A stretch of DNA of 64,000 nt from Schwartzia succinivorans DSM 10502 (GTDB taxonomy: Bacteria; Bacillota; Negativicutes; Selenomonadales; Selenomonadaceae). The translations under genes and the position numbers were made by a program. The notes under the pieces are model-generated. The model was given only the letters and a program-made list of their open reading frames with translations, had not been told where the DNA came from and searched no databases. The DNA lies in assembly GCF_900129225.1 (NCBI RefSeq), contig NZ_FQUG01000002.1, positions 1 through 64,000 on the forward strand. Reading direction: 5' to 3'. The stretch's first letter is position 1; each line of letters begins with the position of its first letter. This document shows positions 24,016 through 31,251 of the stretch, piece after piece.

Positions 24016-24093
24016 GATTCAGATCCCCTTTCGTTTACAGTTGTCGTGTTGGATTTCAGAAGGCCTTTCTTTTATTTCCTTCTTTCAGTTATT

Positions 24094-24121
24094 ATTATAG
24101 CAATAAAAGTCAAAAAGTCAA
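24094..24121 (-). promoter_or_regulatory. Promoter of hsp20
   Basis: On the minus strand TTGACT, a 16-base spacer and a perfect TATAAT lead into hsp20 about 80 bases away. Confidence 0.7.
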
Positions 24122-24153
24122 TAAGTCAAAACAACAAAAATGAAAAATTTTTC

Positions 24154-24187
24154 AAAAAAATACAGACCGCACGAAAAATGCGGTCTG
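24154..24187 (-). terminator. Intrinsic terminator after the NlpC/P60 gene
   Basis: CAGACCGCA pairs with TGCGGTCTG; on the minus strand it is followed by TATTTTTTT, directly downstream of the hydrolase gene. Confidence 0.85.
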
Positions 24188-24203
24188 ATTGTGTTCAGTT
24201 TAA

Positions 24204-25049
24204 TTATTTGACTATGTGCTTGCCGCCGTACCAGTGGGATTTCCAGTAGGCCTTGTCGTTCAGCTCATCTATGCGGACACCCTTGCTGGAGGAAACGTGG
24301 ATGAATTTCCCGTTTCCGAGATAAAGTCCGCAGTGTGACGCGCCTTTTTCATAGGTGCTGAAAAATACTAGATCTCCGGGGACAAGCTCCTTCTGAGTTT
24401 TGATGTTTTTTCCAAGCTTATACTGCTCGTCGGCGGTGCGCGGAAGGGTGTAGCCGTTCTGCTTGAAGACATACTGTAAAAATCCCGAGCAGTCAAAGCC
24501 CTTTGGTGTAGTGCCGCCGAAAACGTATTTCGTACCGATGTATTTCTTGGCGGTGCGTATGACGGCATCGACCTTTCCTTTGTCAAGGAATGGAGAGCTT
24601 TCTGCGCCCTTTACTGAGGGGACAGGCTTTTCTGTCTTGGACGGAGCCGCAGGTTTTTCCGCTTTTGCGGGTGCTGCCGGCTTTTCTGTTTTTGCAGGTG
24701 CAGCAGGCGTCGCTTTTGTGCCGCTGTCGGATTTTTCATCTGCTTCGCTGCCTTCGTTCTTTTTGGGGGCAGACGGAATTTCCTTGAGCTTTTTCCATGT
24801 TGCGCGGTCAACGACTCCTGTGATTTTTATATCGTTGTCACGCTGGAAGGCTATGAGAGCTCTGTAAGTTTCGTTGCCAAAGATGCCGTCAACGGTGCGG
24901 ATGTTGTAGCCTGCGTCCTTGAGCGACTGCTGCACTATACGTACATCATGACCTTCTGAACCCTGCTTTAATATTGGCGCGGCAGAAGCGGCAGCCGTCA
25001 GCATGAAGAACAGCACGGCGGTCATTAAGATTGCTTTCAGGTGTTTCAT
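24204..25049 (-). CDS. Secreted NlpC/P60 peptidoglycan hydrolase with peptidoglycan-binding domain
   Basis: This 281-residue exported protein cuts peptide stems of peptidoglycan. Signal peptide: about residues 1-23 (ending AASAA). A peptidoglycan-binding-1 domain (about 25-88) has LKQGSEGHDVRIVQQSLKDAG and VDGIFGNETYRALIAFQ. An Ala/Pro/Lys linker with repeated KTEKPAAPAK units spans 100-150. The NlpC/P60 domain follows with Cys187 (GFDCSGF), His239 (SHCGLYLG) and a third polar residue near His251. The ATG has GAGGAA upstream; a longer frame without a site was rejected. Confidence 0.92.
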   Translation of the reverse strand: MKHLKAILMTAVLFFMLTAAASAAPILKQGSEGHDVRIVQQSLKDAGYNIRTVDGIFGNETYRALIAFQRDNDIKITGVVDRATWKKLKEIPSAPKKNEGSEADEKSDSGTKATPAAPAKTEKPAAPAKAEKPAAPSKTEKPVPSVKGAESSPFLDKGKVDAVIRTAKKYIGTKYVFGGTTPKGFDCSGFLQYVFKQNGYTLPRTADEQYKLGKNIKTQKELVPGDLVFFSTYEKGASHCGLYLGNGKFIHVSSSKGVRIDELNDKAYWKSHWYGGKHIVK

Positions 25050-25231
25050 GATAAATTCCTCTTTTAAAACAGTGCTGCGAAAAACCGGAGCACGAGAAAT
25101 CCTTCTTAATAAAGTATACCGCTGAATCATGAAATTTCCAAAGATAAAAAGAATAAAATTTTAAAAAAGAGTGACCGTATTCGTCTAATTATTAACAGGT
25201 TTATGTATATCGTGAAAAGACAGGAAAAAAG

Positions 25232-25328
25232 TTATACACAGGATATTGGGATAATTTATGGCTTTTTGGGTGCCTTATCCACAAAAATCCACATGTTTTT
25301 TGGACTTTGTGGATATTTTTGTGGATAA
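25232..25328. promoter_or_regulatory. Cluster of DnaA-box-like 9-mers
   Basis: TTATACACA (25232-25240), a perfect TTATCCACA (25275-25283), AAATCCACA (25285-25293), and on the other strand ATATCCACA (25308-25316) and a perfect TTATCCACA (25320-25328) lie within 97 bases. The sequence on the left (25110-25260) is very AT-rich. No dnaA or dnaN gene is in the window. The cluster lies between the NlpC/P60 gene and ilvA, outside any coding region. Whether DnaA binds here is inference. Confidence 0.55.
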
Positions 25329-25364
25329 ATAGAAGTAAATTTAAAGATACAATAAATAATATTC

Positions 25365-25404
25365 ATAAAAAAGAACTGTACACGGTTATGCTGTGCACAG
25401 TTCT
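25365..25404 (-). terminator. Intrinsic terminator after ilvA
   Basis: On the minus strand AGAACTGTGCAC pairs with GTGTACAGTTCT (one G-T pair) around nine bases, followed by TTTTTT. It lies 35 bases after the ilvA stop. Confidence 0.85.
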
Positions 25405-25438
25405 GTGGATTATTTTTTCTTATGGTGTAATTAGTCTA

Positions 25439-26680
25439 TTAATAAACTCTTTCTATGCTGAAACCGTTTTTCGTAAGTGCCCGTGTGATTTTCTCGATGT
25501 GGTCGTTGCCGTGAGTCTCACATGTTACTGTCAGGATTACCTTTTTGAAGAGATCCTTGACGAGGTCAGGGTTGTGGTCCAGCTTTATGACGTTTGCGTT
25601 CTCCTCGGCAAGTATCTGGGAGACCTTGAGAAGCTGTCCCGGTTTATCCGGCAGCGGTACGGAGAAGCAGAAGATGCGGCCGCGGGCAACGAGGGCCTTG
25701 TGTATGAGAGCAGAGATGGTCGATATGTCGATGTTTCCGCCGCTGATGATTGCGACGACCTTTTTGCCCTTCATGCGGAGCTTTGGAAGTGCCGCGAGGG
25801 AGAGTGCGCCCGCGCCCTCTGCTATGAGCTTGTGCTTTTCGATGAGAGAAAGCAGAGCGTCCATGATTTCGACCTCGGACACTGTGATGATTTCATCGAG
25901 ATATTTTTTGCAGAAGGCATAGGTGAGACTGCCTGCGGTTTTTACGGCGCAGCCGTCTGCCACAGTGTCAACGTATGGAAGGGTGACAATCTTGTCGGAT
26001 TTGAAGGCTGCTTCCATGCAGGCTGCTCCTGCGGGCTCAACACCGATTACCTTGACGTTCGGGTAGACCAGCTTTGCGGTGAGGGCAACACCGCTGGCAA
26101 ATCCGCCTCCTCCGATTGGAACGAGGATTGCGTCAACGTCCTTGAGGTCGTCAATGATTTCCTTTGCGGTAGTTCCCTGTCCGAGTATGACTTTTACATC
26201 ATTAAATGGATGGATGTAAACGTATCCTTTTTCCTTTTGGAGCTCAAGGGATTTTGCGTAGGCATCGTCGAAGGTGTCTCCGTGAAGGACGACCTCGGCA
26301 CCGTAAGCCTTTGTGGCTTCTACCTTCAAAATCGGAGTGGTGGCAGGCATGCAGATTACAGCCTTGACACCAAGCTTCTGTGCGGAGAAGGCTACACCCT
26401 GAGCGTGGTTTCCTGCGGAGGCTGTGATTACGCCTTTTTTTCTCTCGGCAGCAGTGAGCTGGCTGATTTTATTGTACGCTCCACGGAGCTTAAAGGAGCC
26501 TGTGGTCTGGAGATTTTCAGGCTTGAAATAGACTGTGTTGTCACAAAGGCTTGAGAAGTAAGGGCTTTCAATGAGCTTTGTTTTTACGGCTACTCCGTCA
26601 AGCTGCTGGGCAGCCTTGTATAAATCTGCGATGGTTGTTTTTTCCAGTATTGCCTGGATTTCTTCTGCGGTTTCGGGCAT
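25439..26680 (-). CDS. ilvA: Threonine ammonia-lyase (threonine dehydratase) with ACT domain
   Basis: This PLP enzyme deaminates threonine to 2-oxobutyrate, the entry to isoleucine or to propionate formation. The start chosen (MPETAEE) has AAAGGAGCG upstream and gives 413 residues. The PLP lysine is in TTGSFKLRGAYNKI; SAGNHAQGVAFSA and VPIGGGGFASGVAL are the phosphate and substrate loops. A single C-terminal ACT-type domain (about 330-413, SVPLPDKPGQLLKVSQILAE) suggests allosteric control. The length fits the TdcB-plus-ACT class rather than the 514-residue E. coli IlvA. Two palindromes overlap its promoter. Confidence 0.92.
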   Translation of the reverse strand: MPETAEEIQAILEKTTIADLYKAAQQLDGVAVKTKLIESPYFSSLCDNTVYFKPENLQTTGSFKLRGAYNKISQLTAAERKKGVITASAGNHAQGVAFSAQKLGVKAVICMPATTPILKVEATKAYGAEVVLHGDTFDDAYAKSLELQKEKGYVYIHPFNDVKVILGQGTTAKEIIDDLKDVDAILVPIGGGGFASGVALTAKLVYPNVKVIGVEPAGAACMEAAFKSDKIVTLPYVDTVADGCAVKTAGSLTYAFCKKYLDEIITVSEVEIMDALLSLIEKHKLIAEGAGALSLAALPKLRMKGKKVVAIISGGNIDISTISALIHKALVARGRIFCFSVPLPDKPGQLLKVSQILAEENANVIKLDHNPDLVKDLFKKVILTVTCETHGNDHIEKITRALTKNGFSIERVY

Positions 26681-26760
26681 GTTGTTGTTCGCTCCTTTAC
26701 ATTTACCCAGCAAATGTCTTTTCTCAAAGGACAACGCAGGGTGTAACTTCATACGTTCGT

Positions 26761-26796
26761 AGTATACTTTTGTTCAAAAGTTGTTACAAGTGTAAC
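26761..26796 (-). promoter_or_regulatory. ilvA promoter with two overlapping palindromes
   Basis: On the minus strand TTGTAA, 17 bases and TATACT form a promoter. GTTACA-AG-TGTAAC (26783-26796) covers the -35 and ACTTTTG-TT-CAAAAGT (26766-26781... within the spacer) fills the region between the two hexamers. Both are plausible repressor operators; the regulator is unknown. Confidence 0.55.
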
Positions 26797-26865
26797 ATCA
26801 TGAAGGCAGTTCGTCAAATTTCTTGTACATGAATACATAGAAAATTTTTCAAAACAGCAGGATTT

Positions 26866-26893
26866 TTGACATTTATCACGAAATAGATAAAAT
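26866..26893 (+). promoter_or_regulatory. Promoter of the universal stress protein gene
   Basis: TTGACA at 26866-26871, a 16-base spacer and TAAAAT at 26888-26893, 36 bases before the ATG. Confidence 0.65.
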
Positions 26894-26928
26894 ACGAAAT
26901 ATTTTCAAATTTCCGGGAGGTAATTACC

Positions 26929-27345
26929 ATGACAAAAAATATCCTTGTACCTGTAGACGGTTCGAAAAATTCGGAGGATGCAATTCAGAAGGCAATAGAG
27001 CTCGCTCAGGCATGCAATGCGAAGCTGAGCTTTTTATATGTAGCAAATATCAATCAGCTGGCAATCAACGCGTGCCTTACGGAGGCAATTCTTGAGTCCG
27101 TAACAAAGGCCGGAGATGTAATTCTCGACCGCGCTATGGAGGCTGTTCCTGAGGGAGTCGAGAAGGAAGCTTTTTCTGAGACTGGCTCTCCGGCGGTTGT
27201 CATCCTTGATTTCCTTGAGGAGCATGATGTGGACCTCGTTGTAATGGGAAGCCGCGGACTCGGTGTGATGAAGGGCGTGCTGCTGGGCAGCGTCAGCCAG
27301 TATGTTGTTGAGCAGGCTAAATGCCCTGTTCTGGTTGTGAAATAA
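26929..27345 (+). CDS. Universal stress protein (UspA family)
   Basis: This 138-residue protein has the Usp fold: NILVPVDGSKNSEDAIQKAI at the start, VDLVVMGSRGLGVMKGVLLG and SVSQYVVEQAKCPVLVVK at the end. The G-x2-G-x9-G(S/T) ATP-binding pattern (GSRGLGVMKGVLLGS) is present, so it is probably an ATP-binding Usp. CCGGGAGG lies before the ATG. The stimulus is unknown. Confidence 0.92.
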   Translation: MTKNILVPVDGSKNSEDAIQKAIELAQACNAKLSFLYVANINQLAINACLTEAILESVTKAGDVILDRAMEAVPEGVEKEAFSETGSPAVVILDFLEEHDVDLVVMGSRGLGVMKGVLLGSVSQYVVEQAKCPVLVVK

Positions 27346-27445
27346 GGCGCGATTTCCTGTGACCGGCGGGGGATGCGGCATGGATTGTGCTGCATCGGGG
27401 CAAGGTGCCTCATAAAGTGCCATGGGATTTTGAAGGAGCGGGAGA

Positions 27446-28417
27446 ATGGGACGGAAACGTTTACAAGTGATGTCAGAAGAATACTTGGCTTTGGAGGCGA
27501 GAGCCGCCGAAGCGGAGCAGAAAGCAGCAAAGCTTGAGCGTGAGCTGGTTCAGCTGCGTACGATCGGTAAGCTTGTGCAGATACGCACCGGTGCGGTTGA
27601 CTTTGTTTATGAAGTGGGCTCCGACACGATGAGATATCGTCTGCCCGGCGATGGAGATACGCAGGAGATTTCTCCGTTTCTTTCTGTTTTGAAGAGCGGC
27701 AACGCAGAGAGTCCTGATGCAGTGGAAGAGATAAAGAAGGTCTTATCTGAATCAGGGGCTAAATCAGGAAGTATAGAGACGATGGCAAGTCTTTGGAAAT
27801 CGGATGCGAGCTTCAACAGAATCGTGTTCCAGAGGATTGATAGTCCTGATGGTGCCGTGGTTGTAGGCTATGCGGATGATATTTCGGACGAGTCCGTTGA
27901 ACGTGAACGCATCAAAAAAGAGGGTGAGAAGGACAAGCTTACAGGTCTCTATGTCAGGGATACGCTTGTTAAGCTTATTGAATTCGAGCTTGGTGCACTG
28001 GCACCGGGAGAAAAGGGCGTTATCTTTTATTTTGATGTGGATTCCTTCGCTGCATTCAACACCGCACATGGCAGACCGGCAGGGGACAGCTTCCTTCGGG
28101 CAGTGGCATCGCTTTTGCGGACTGAGTTCCGAGGCGTTGACCTTCTGTCAAGAATTGGCCCTGATGAATTTGCTGTGTTCTTCCGCGGATACCTTACTAT
28201 TGATGTTATCGAGCGGCGCGCGCAGCATCTTTTGGATTCTGTACGGCATCTCCAGTCGGAGCTTACGGAGACCGCGTCCTGCAGTATGGGAATCTCGGTA
28301 ACAGGCTCGCCGAGAGAAAACAGCGAAATGCTTCTTGAGCATGCGGGACAGGCGCTGAAATCCGTAAAAAAATACGGCGGCAACCGCTATCGTATGTTCG
28401 ACAATGACAGATATTAA
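27446..28417 (+). CDS. GGDEF-domain protein with altered active site
   Basis: This 323-residue protein has a coiled coil (about 8-42), a PAS-like region (about 50-150, VDFVYEVGSDTMRY to GYADDISDESVER) and a C-terminal GGDEF domain (about 162-320) starting DKLTGLYVRDTLVKLI. The signature is GPDEF (238-242) instead of GG(D/E)EF. The metal-binding Asp of FDVDSF and the GDSFLRAV motif are kept, and an inhibitory-site RGVD (229-232) sits exactly five residues before the signature. It may be a weak diguanylate cyclase or a c-di-GMP receptor. GAAGGAGCGGGAGA precedes the ATG; a repeat hairpin at the stop serves as terminator. Confidence 0.85.
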   Translation: MGRKRLQVMSEEYLALEARAAEAEQKAAKLERELVQLRTIGKLVQIRTGAVDFVYEVGSDTMRYRLPGDGDTQEISPFLSVLKSGNAESPDAVEEIKKVLSESGAKSGSIETMASLWKSDASFNRIVFQRIDSPDGAVVVGYADDISDESVERERIKKEGEKDKLTGLYVRDTLVKLIEFELGALAPGEKGVIFYFDVDSFAAFNTAHGRPAGDSFLRAVASLLRTEFRGVDLLSRIGPDEFAVFFRGYLTIDVIERRAQHLLDSVRHLQSELTETASCSMGISVTGSPRENSEMLLEHAGQALKSVKKYGGNRYRMFDNDRY

Positions 28418-28426
28418 TGCCATGTC

Positions 28427-28509
28427 TTTTTTCGCCATGCTGTGTCAAAAGGCTCTCGACGTAGTGATATACTACGCCGTCGAGCCTTTTTCCTTGCCTG
28501 ACGAAAAAA
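28427..28509. repeat. Palindromic repeat, family 2, copy A (also terminator)
   Basis: An 83-base element has outer arms TTTTTTCGCCA/TGACGAAAAAA, conserved ATGCTGTGTC and CCTTGCCTG inner flanks, and a central GC-rich hairpin (AAAAGGCTC...GAGCCTTTTT). It matches copies at 60551-60631 and 60663-60744. It begins ten bases after the GGDEF stop and can act as its terminator. Confidence 0.85.
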
Positions 28510-28546
28510 TCCATCGGCATGGGTTGCGTTTAAGAATTAAATAGAA

Positions 28547-28754
28547 GGCTGTGAAAGAATGTAAAAGAAGCCTTCTCCTTTAGGAGAAGGTGGCTGCGAA
28601 GCAGTCGGATGAGGTGTACACCAAAGTACCTACTATGTTGATAGTGGCAAGCTCTTGTGTACCTCCTCCACCGCTGACGCGGTCCCGGCCAATATGCCAC
28701 TGGCATATTGACACCCCTGAAGGGGAAGGCTGGGAATGAGCATTTTTCACAGTC
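28547..28754. repeat. MITE-like element with terminal inverted repeats
   Basis: The left end GGCTGTGAAAGAATG (28547-28561) and the right end CATTTTTCACAGTC (28741-28754) form imperfect inverted repeats of about 14 bases. The inside begins GCCTTCTCC and ends GGGGAAGGC and contains no gene. Compared with the copy at 21518-21656 it carries an extra CAATATGCC-ACT-GGCATATTG hairpin at 28690-28710. A 71-base derivative with both ends lies at 9209-9279. The features fit a non-autonomous transposable element; no matching transposase is in the window. Confidence 0.75.
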
Positions 28755-28772
28755 TTTTTATTTTTGCAGAGG

Positions 28773-28864
28773 AAAGTTTGCCTGTGGCAAACTTTGATTT
28801 AAGGCATTATATCGAGCAATGCTCGATGAAATGCTGATATAGGAAATTTTGTCTTCGACAAAAT
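28773..28864. repeat. Tandem array of three perfect triloop hairpins
   Basis: AAAGTTTGCC-TGT-GGCAAACTTT (28773-28795), ATCGAGC-AAT-GCTCGAT (28811-28827) and ATTTTGTC-TTC-GACAAAAT (28846-28864) follow each other. The stems differ completely, but each has a three-base loop and is followed by a related spacer (GATTTAAGGCATTATA, GAAATGCTGATATA, ATGATTAAAAGCATTATA). They fill the ftsH leader region. Confidence 0.7.
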
Positions 28865-28951
28865 ATGATTAAAAGCATTATAATAAAGGCAGGCGGCTGT
28901 GCCTGTCTTTTTTTCTCACTTTTTTACTGCATACAAAGGAGCTGTTCATAT

Positions 28952-30802
28952 ATGAAGGAAGTCAAAAACCCACAGCGTCCTATGGCGTTTTACTATGGTA
29001 TCGCGCTGCTGGTGATTTTGTTGTTTAATTCGATGGCGAAGCCTTATATGGAGGAAGCCAAAATCGAGCAGGTGGATTACGGCACCTTTATGAGCATGAC
29101 GGAGGAAAAGAAGGTCACGAAGGCTGATATTCAGGACAACCAGATTCTTTTTACGGATGCGGATAACAAGCTGTTCAAGACAGGAATCGTAAATGACGAG
29201 GGGCTTGTGGACCGCCTGCATAAAGCAGGAGTCACGTTTTCATCGGATATAAAGGCGAAGGAATCTCCATTGATGAATTTCCTTTTGACATGGGTTCTGC
29301 CAATTGCGGTTTTCTTCCTTATCGGGCAGTACATGAGCAAGAAGCTCATGGAACGCGCCGGCGGCGGAAATTCAATGATGTTCGGCCTCGGTAAGAGTCA
29401 GGCGCGGGTCTATGTGCCGTCCTCCGAGGGAATCCTTTTCAAGGATGTGGCAGGAGAGGACGAGGCCAAGGAGAATCTTTCTGAGATTGTTGACTATCTC
29501 CATGATCCCAACAAGTATTCCTCCATCGGAGCGTCAATGCCGAAGGGTGTTCTTCTTGTGGGCCCTCCGGGAACAGGTAAGACAATGCTGGCGAAGGCTG
29601 TTGCAGGCGAGGCAAACGTGCCGTTTTTCTCCATTGCAGGCTCCGAGTTCGTTGAGATGTTCGTGGGTATGGGTGCGTCAAAGGTTCGCGACCTTTTCAA
29701 GCAGGCGAAGGAAAAAGCTCCCTGCATTGTATTTATTGATGAGATTGATGCCATAGGCCAGAAGCGAAACGGAAACGTCATGGGGAATGACGAGCGTGAG
29801 CAGACGCTTAATCAGCTGCTCACGGAGATGGACGGTTTTGAGGGCAATACGGGTGTCATTATTCTGGCGGCAACGAACCGTCCTGATTCTTTGGACCCTG
29901 CGCTTTTGCGGCCGGGACGTTTTGACCGCCGAGTGCCTGTAGAGCTTCCTGACCTGAAAGGGCGTGAGGCTATACTTGAGGTGCATGCGAAAAAGGTCAA
30001 GATGGCAGAGGGTGTGGATTTTCACACTATCGCACGTATGGCATCGGGGGCTTCGGGAGCGGAGCTTGCGAATATCATAAACGAGGGGGCGCTCCGTGCG
30101 GTAAGAAACGGACGGAATCTCGTTACACAGGAGGACCTTGAGGAAAGCGTCGAGGTTGTAATAGCAGGCTACCAGAAGAAAAACGCCATTCTTTCCGATA
30201 AGGAAAAACGTACTGTTGCATATCACGAAATTGGTCACGCGCTTGTGGCGGCGAAGCAGACAAACGAGGCGCCTGTGCAGAAAATCACGATTATTCCGCG
30301 CACCTCGGGAGCTTTGGGCTACACGATGCAGGTGGAGGAAAAGGATAAATATCTCCTTTCCAAAGAGGAGCTGGAGCAGAAAATCGCGACTCTCACGGGA
30401 GGCCGTGCTGCTGAGGAGATTGCCTTCGGGCAGATTACCACGGGTGCGGCAAACGATATCGAGCGTGCGACTAAGCTGGCACGGGCTATGATAACGCGCT
30501 ACGGTATGAGTGACGAGTTCGGCATGGTGGCCATGGAGCAGGTGACGAATCAGTACCTCGGAGGCGATACCTCTCTTATCTGTTCACCCGACATGCAGAG
30601 GGAAATAGACAAGAAGGTGGTGGCTCTCGTACGGGAGCAGCATGAAAAGGCGAAGGCTATTCTCACTGAGAACAGCAACGCGCTCAACCGCCTGGCGGAT
30701 TATCTCTATGAGAAGGAGACAATAACGGGCGATGAGTTTATGCAGATTCTGACGGCTGTGGAAAATGGTGTTGAAGTGACAGCGGTTAACGAGGAGGCAT
30801 AA
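28952..30802 (+). CDS. ftsH: ATP-dependent zinc metalloprotease FtsH
   Basis: This membrane-bound AAA+ protease degrades misfolded membrane and short-lived cytoplasmic proteins. The ATG with AAAGGAG upstream gives 616 residues; a 29-residue longer frame has no site. Two membrane helices (about 12-29 and 107-125) flank the short external domain. The AAA domain has Walker A GPPGTGKT (about 204-211), Walker [12 protein letters not shown] and [13 protein letters not shown]. The zinc motif HEIGH lies near 424. It is followed nine bases later by a thioesterase gene. Confidence 0.96.
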   Translation: MKEVKNPQRPMAFYYGIALLVILLFNSMAKPYMEEAKIEQVDYGTFMSMTEEKKVTKADIQDNQILFTDADNKLFKTGIVNDEGLVDRLHKAGVTFSSDIKAKESPLMNFLLTWVLPIAVFFLIGQYMSKKLMERAGGGNSMMFGLGKSQARVYVPSSEGILFKDVAGEDEAKENLSEIVDYLHDPNKYSSIGASMPKGVLLVGPPGTGKTMLAKAVAGEANVPFFSIAGSEFVEMFVGMGASKVRDLFKQAKEKAPCIVFIDEIDAIGQKRNGNVMGNDEREQTLNQLLTEMDGFEGNTGVIILAATNRPDSLDPALLRPGRFDRRVPVELPDLKGREAILEVHAKKVKMAEGVDFHTIARMASGASGAELANIINEGALRAVRNGRNLVTQEDLEESVEVVIAGYQKKNAILSDKEKRTVAYHEIGHALVAAKQTNEAPVQKITIIPRTSGALGYTMQVEEKDKYLLSKEELEQKIATLTGGRAAEEIAFGQITTGAANDIERATKLARAMITRYGMSDEFGMVAMEQVTNQYLGGDTSLICSPDMQREIDKKVVALVREQHEKAKAILTENSNALNRLADYLYEKETITGDEFMQILTAVENGVEVTAVNEEA

Positions 30803-30810
30803 AACAGGGA

Positions 30811-31251
30811 ATGACGGTTTTTAAGGACGATCCGCGCATTGTTGATACGGTGCGGAAAAAGATAGATGTTTTTTACAGTCAGAATCCTATGCTTGAAACA
30901 ATGGGTATTCAGGTGACGAGCTTTACCTTTGGCGAGGTGCGGCTGGATGCGGACGTGACGCATAATCTGACGAATGTTTACGGGATTGCTCACGGAGGAC
31001 TGGCGATGGTGCTGGCGGATACCGCCATGGGTGGAGCGTGTCTCGGCTGCAATAAACGGGTTGTGACACTTTCCATGACAATGAATTATCTGAAGGCACT
31101 GCCGGAGGGGACGCATATTTACTCAGTGGGCAGGGTAATTCACAACGGAAATCACACGATGATGTGTGAGGCGGATGTCATTGACGAGCACGGCGACGTC
31201 TGTCTTAAAACACAGGGTACCTTTTATGTTTTGAAGGAGTATACGTACTAA
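30811..31251 (+). CDS. PaaI-type hotdog thioesterase
   Basis: This 146-residue hotdog-fold protein would hydrolyse an acyl- or aryl-CoA thioester. The diagnostic block is NVYGIAHGGLAMVLADTAMG, with the His-Gly-Gly and the catalytic Asp on the long helix. Tetrameric PaaI/YdiI-like enzymes share it. It lies between ftsH and dacF in one operon; its stop TAA overlaps the dacF ATG by one base. Confidence 0.88.
   Translation: MTVFKDDPRIVDTVRKKIDVFYSQNPMLETMGIQVTSFTFGEVRLDADVTHNLTNVYGIAHGGLAMVLADTAMGGACLGCNKRVVTLSMTMNYLKALPEGTHIYSVGRVIHNGNHTMMCEADVIDEHGDVCLKTQGTFYVLKEYTY

Noticed and set aside
25110-25440. Chromosomal replication origin
   Set aside because: DnaA-like boxes and an AT-rich stretch are present, but dnaA, dnaN, gidA or rpmH are not nearby; reported only as a box cluster.
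25307-26554. 415-codon open frame on the plus strand
   Set aside because: It is opposite ilvA; Cys-rich, Asp/Val-rich translation without any recognisable domain.
28547-28864. CRISPR array
   Set aside because: The repeated hairpins have different stems and irregular spacing; there are no constant direct repeats with unique spacers and no cas genes.
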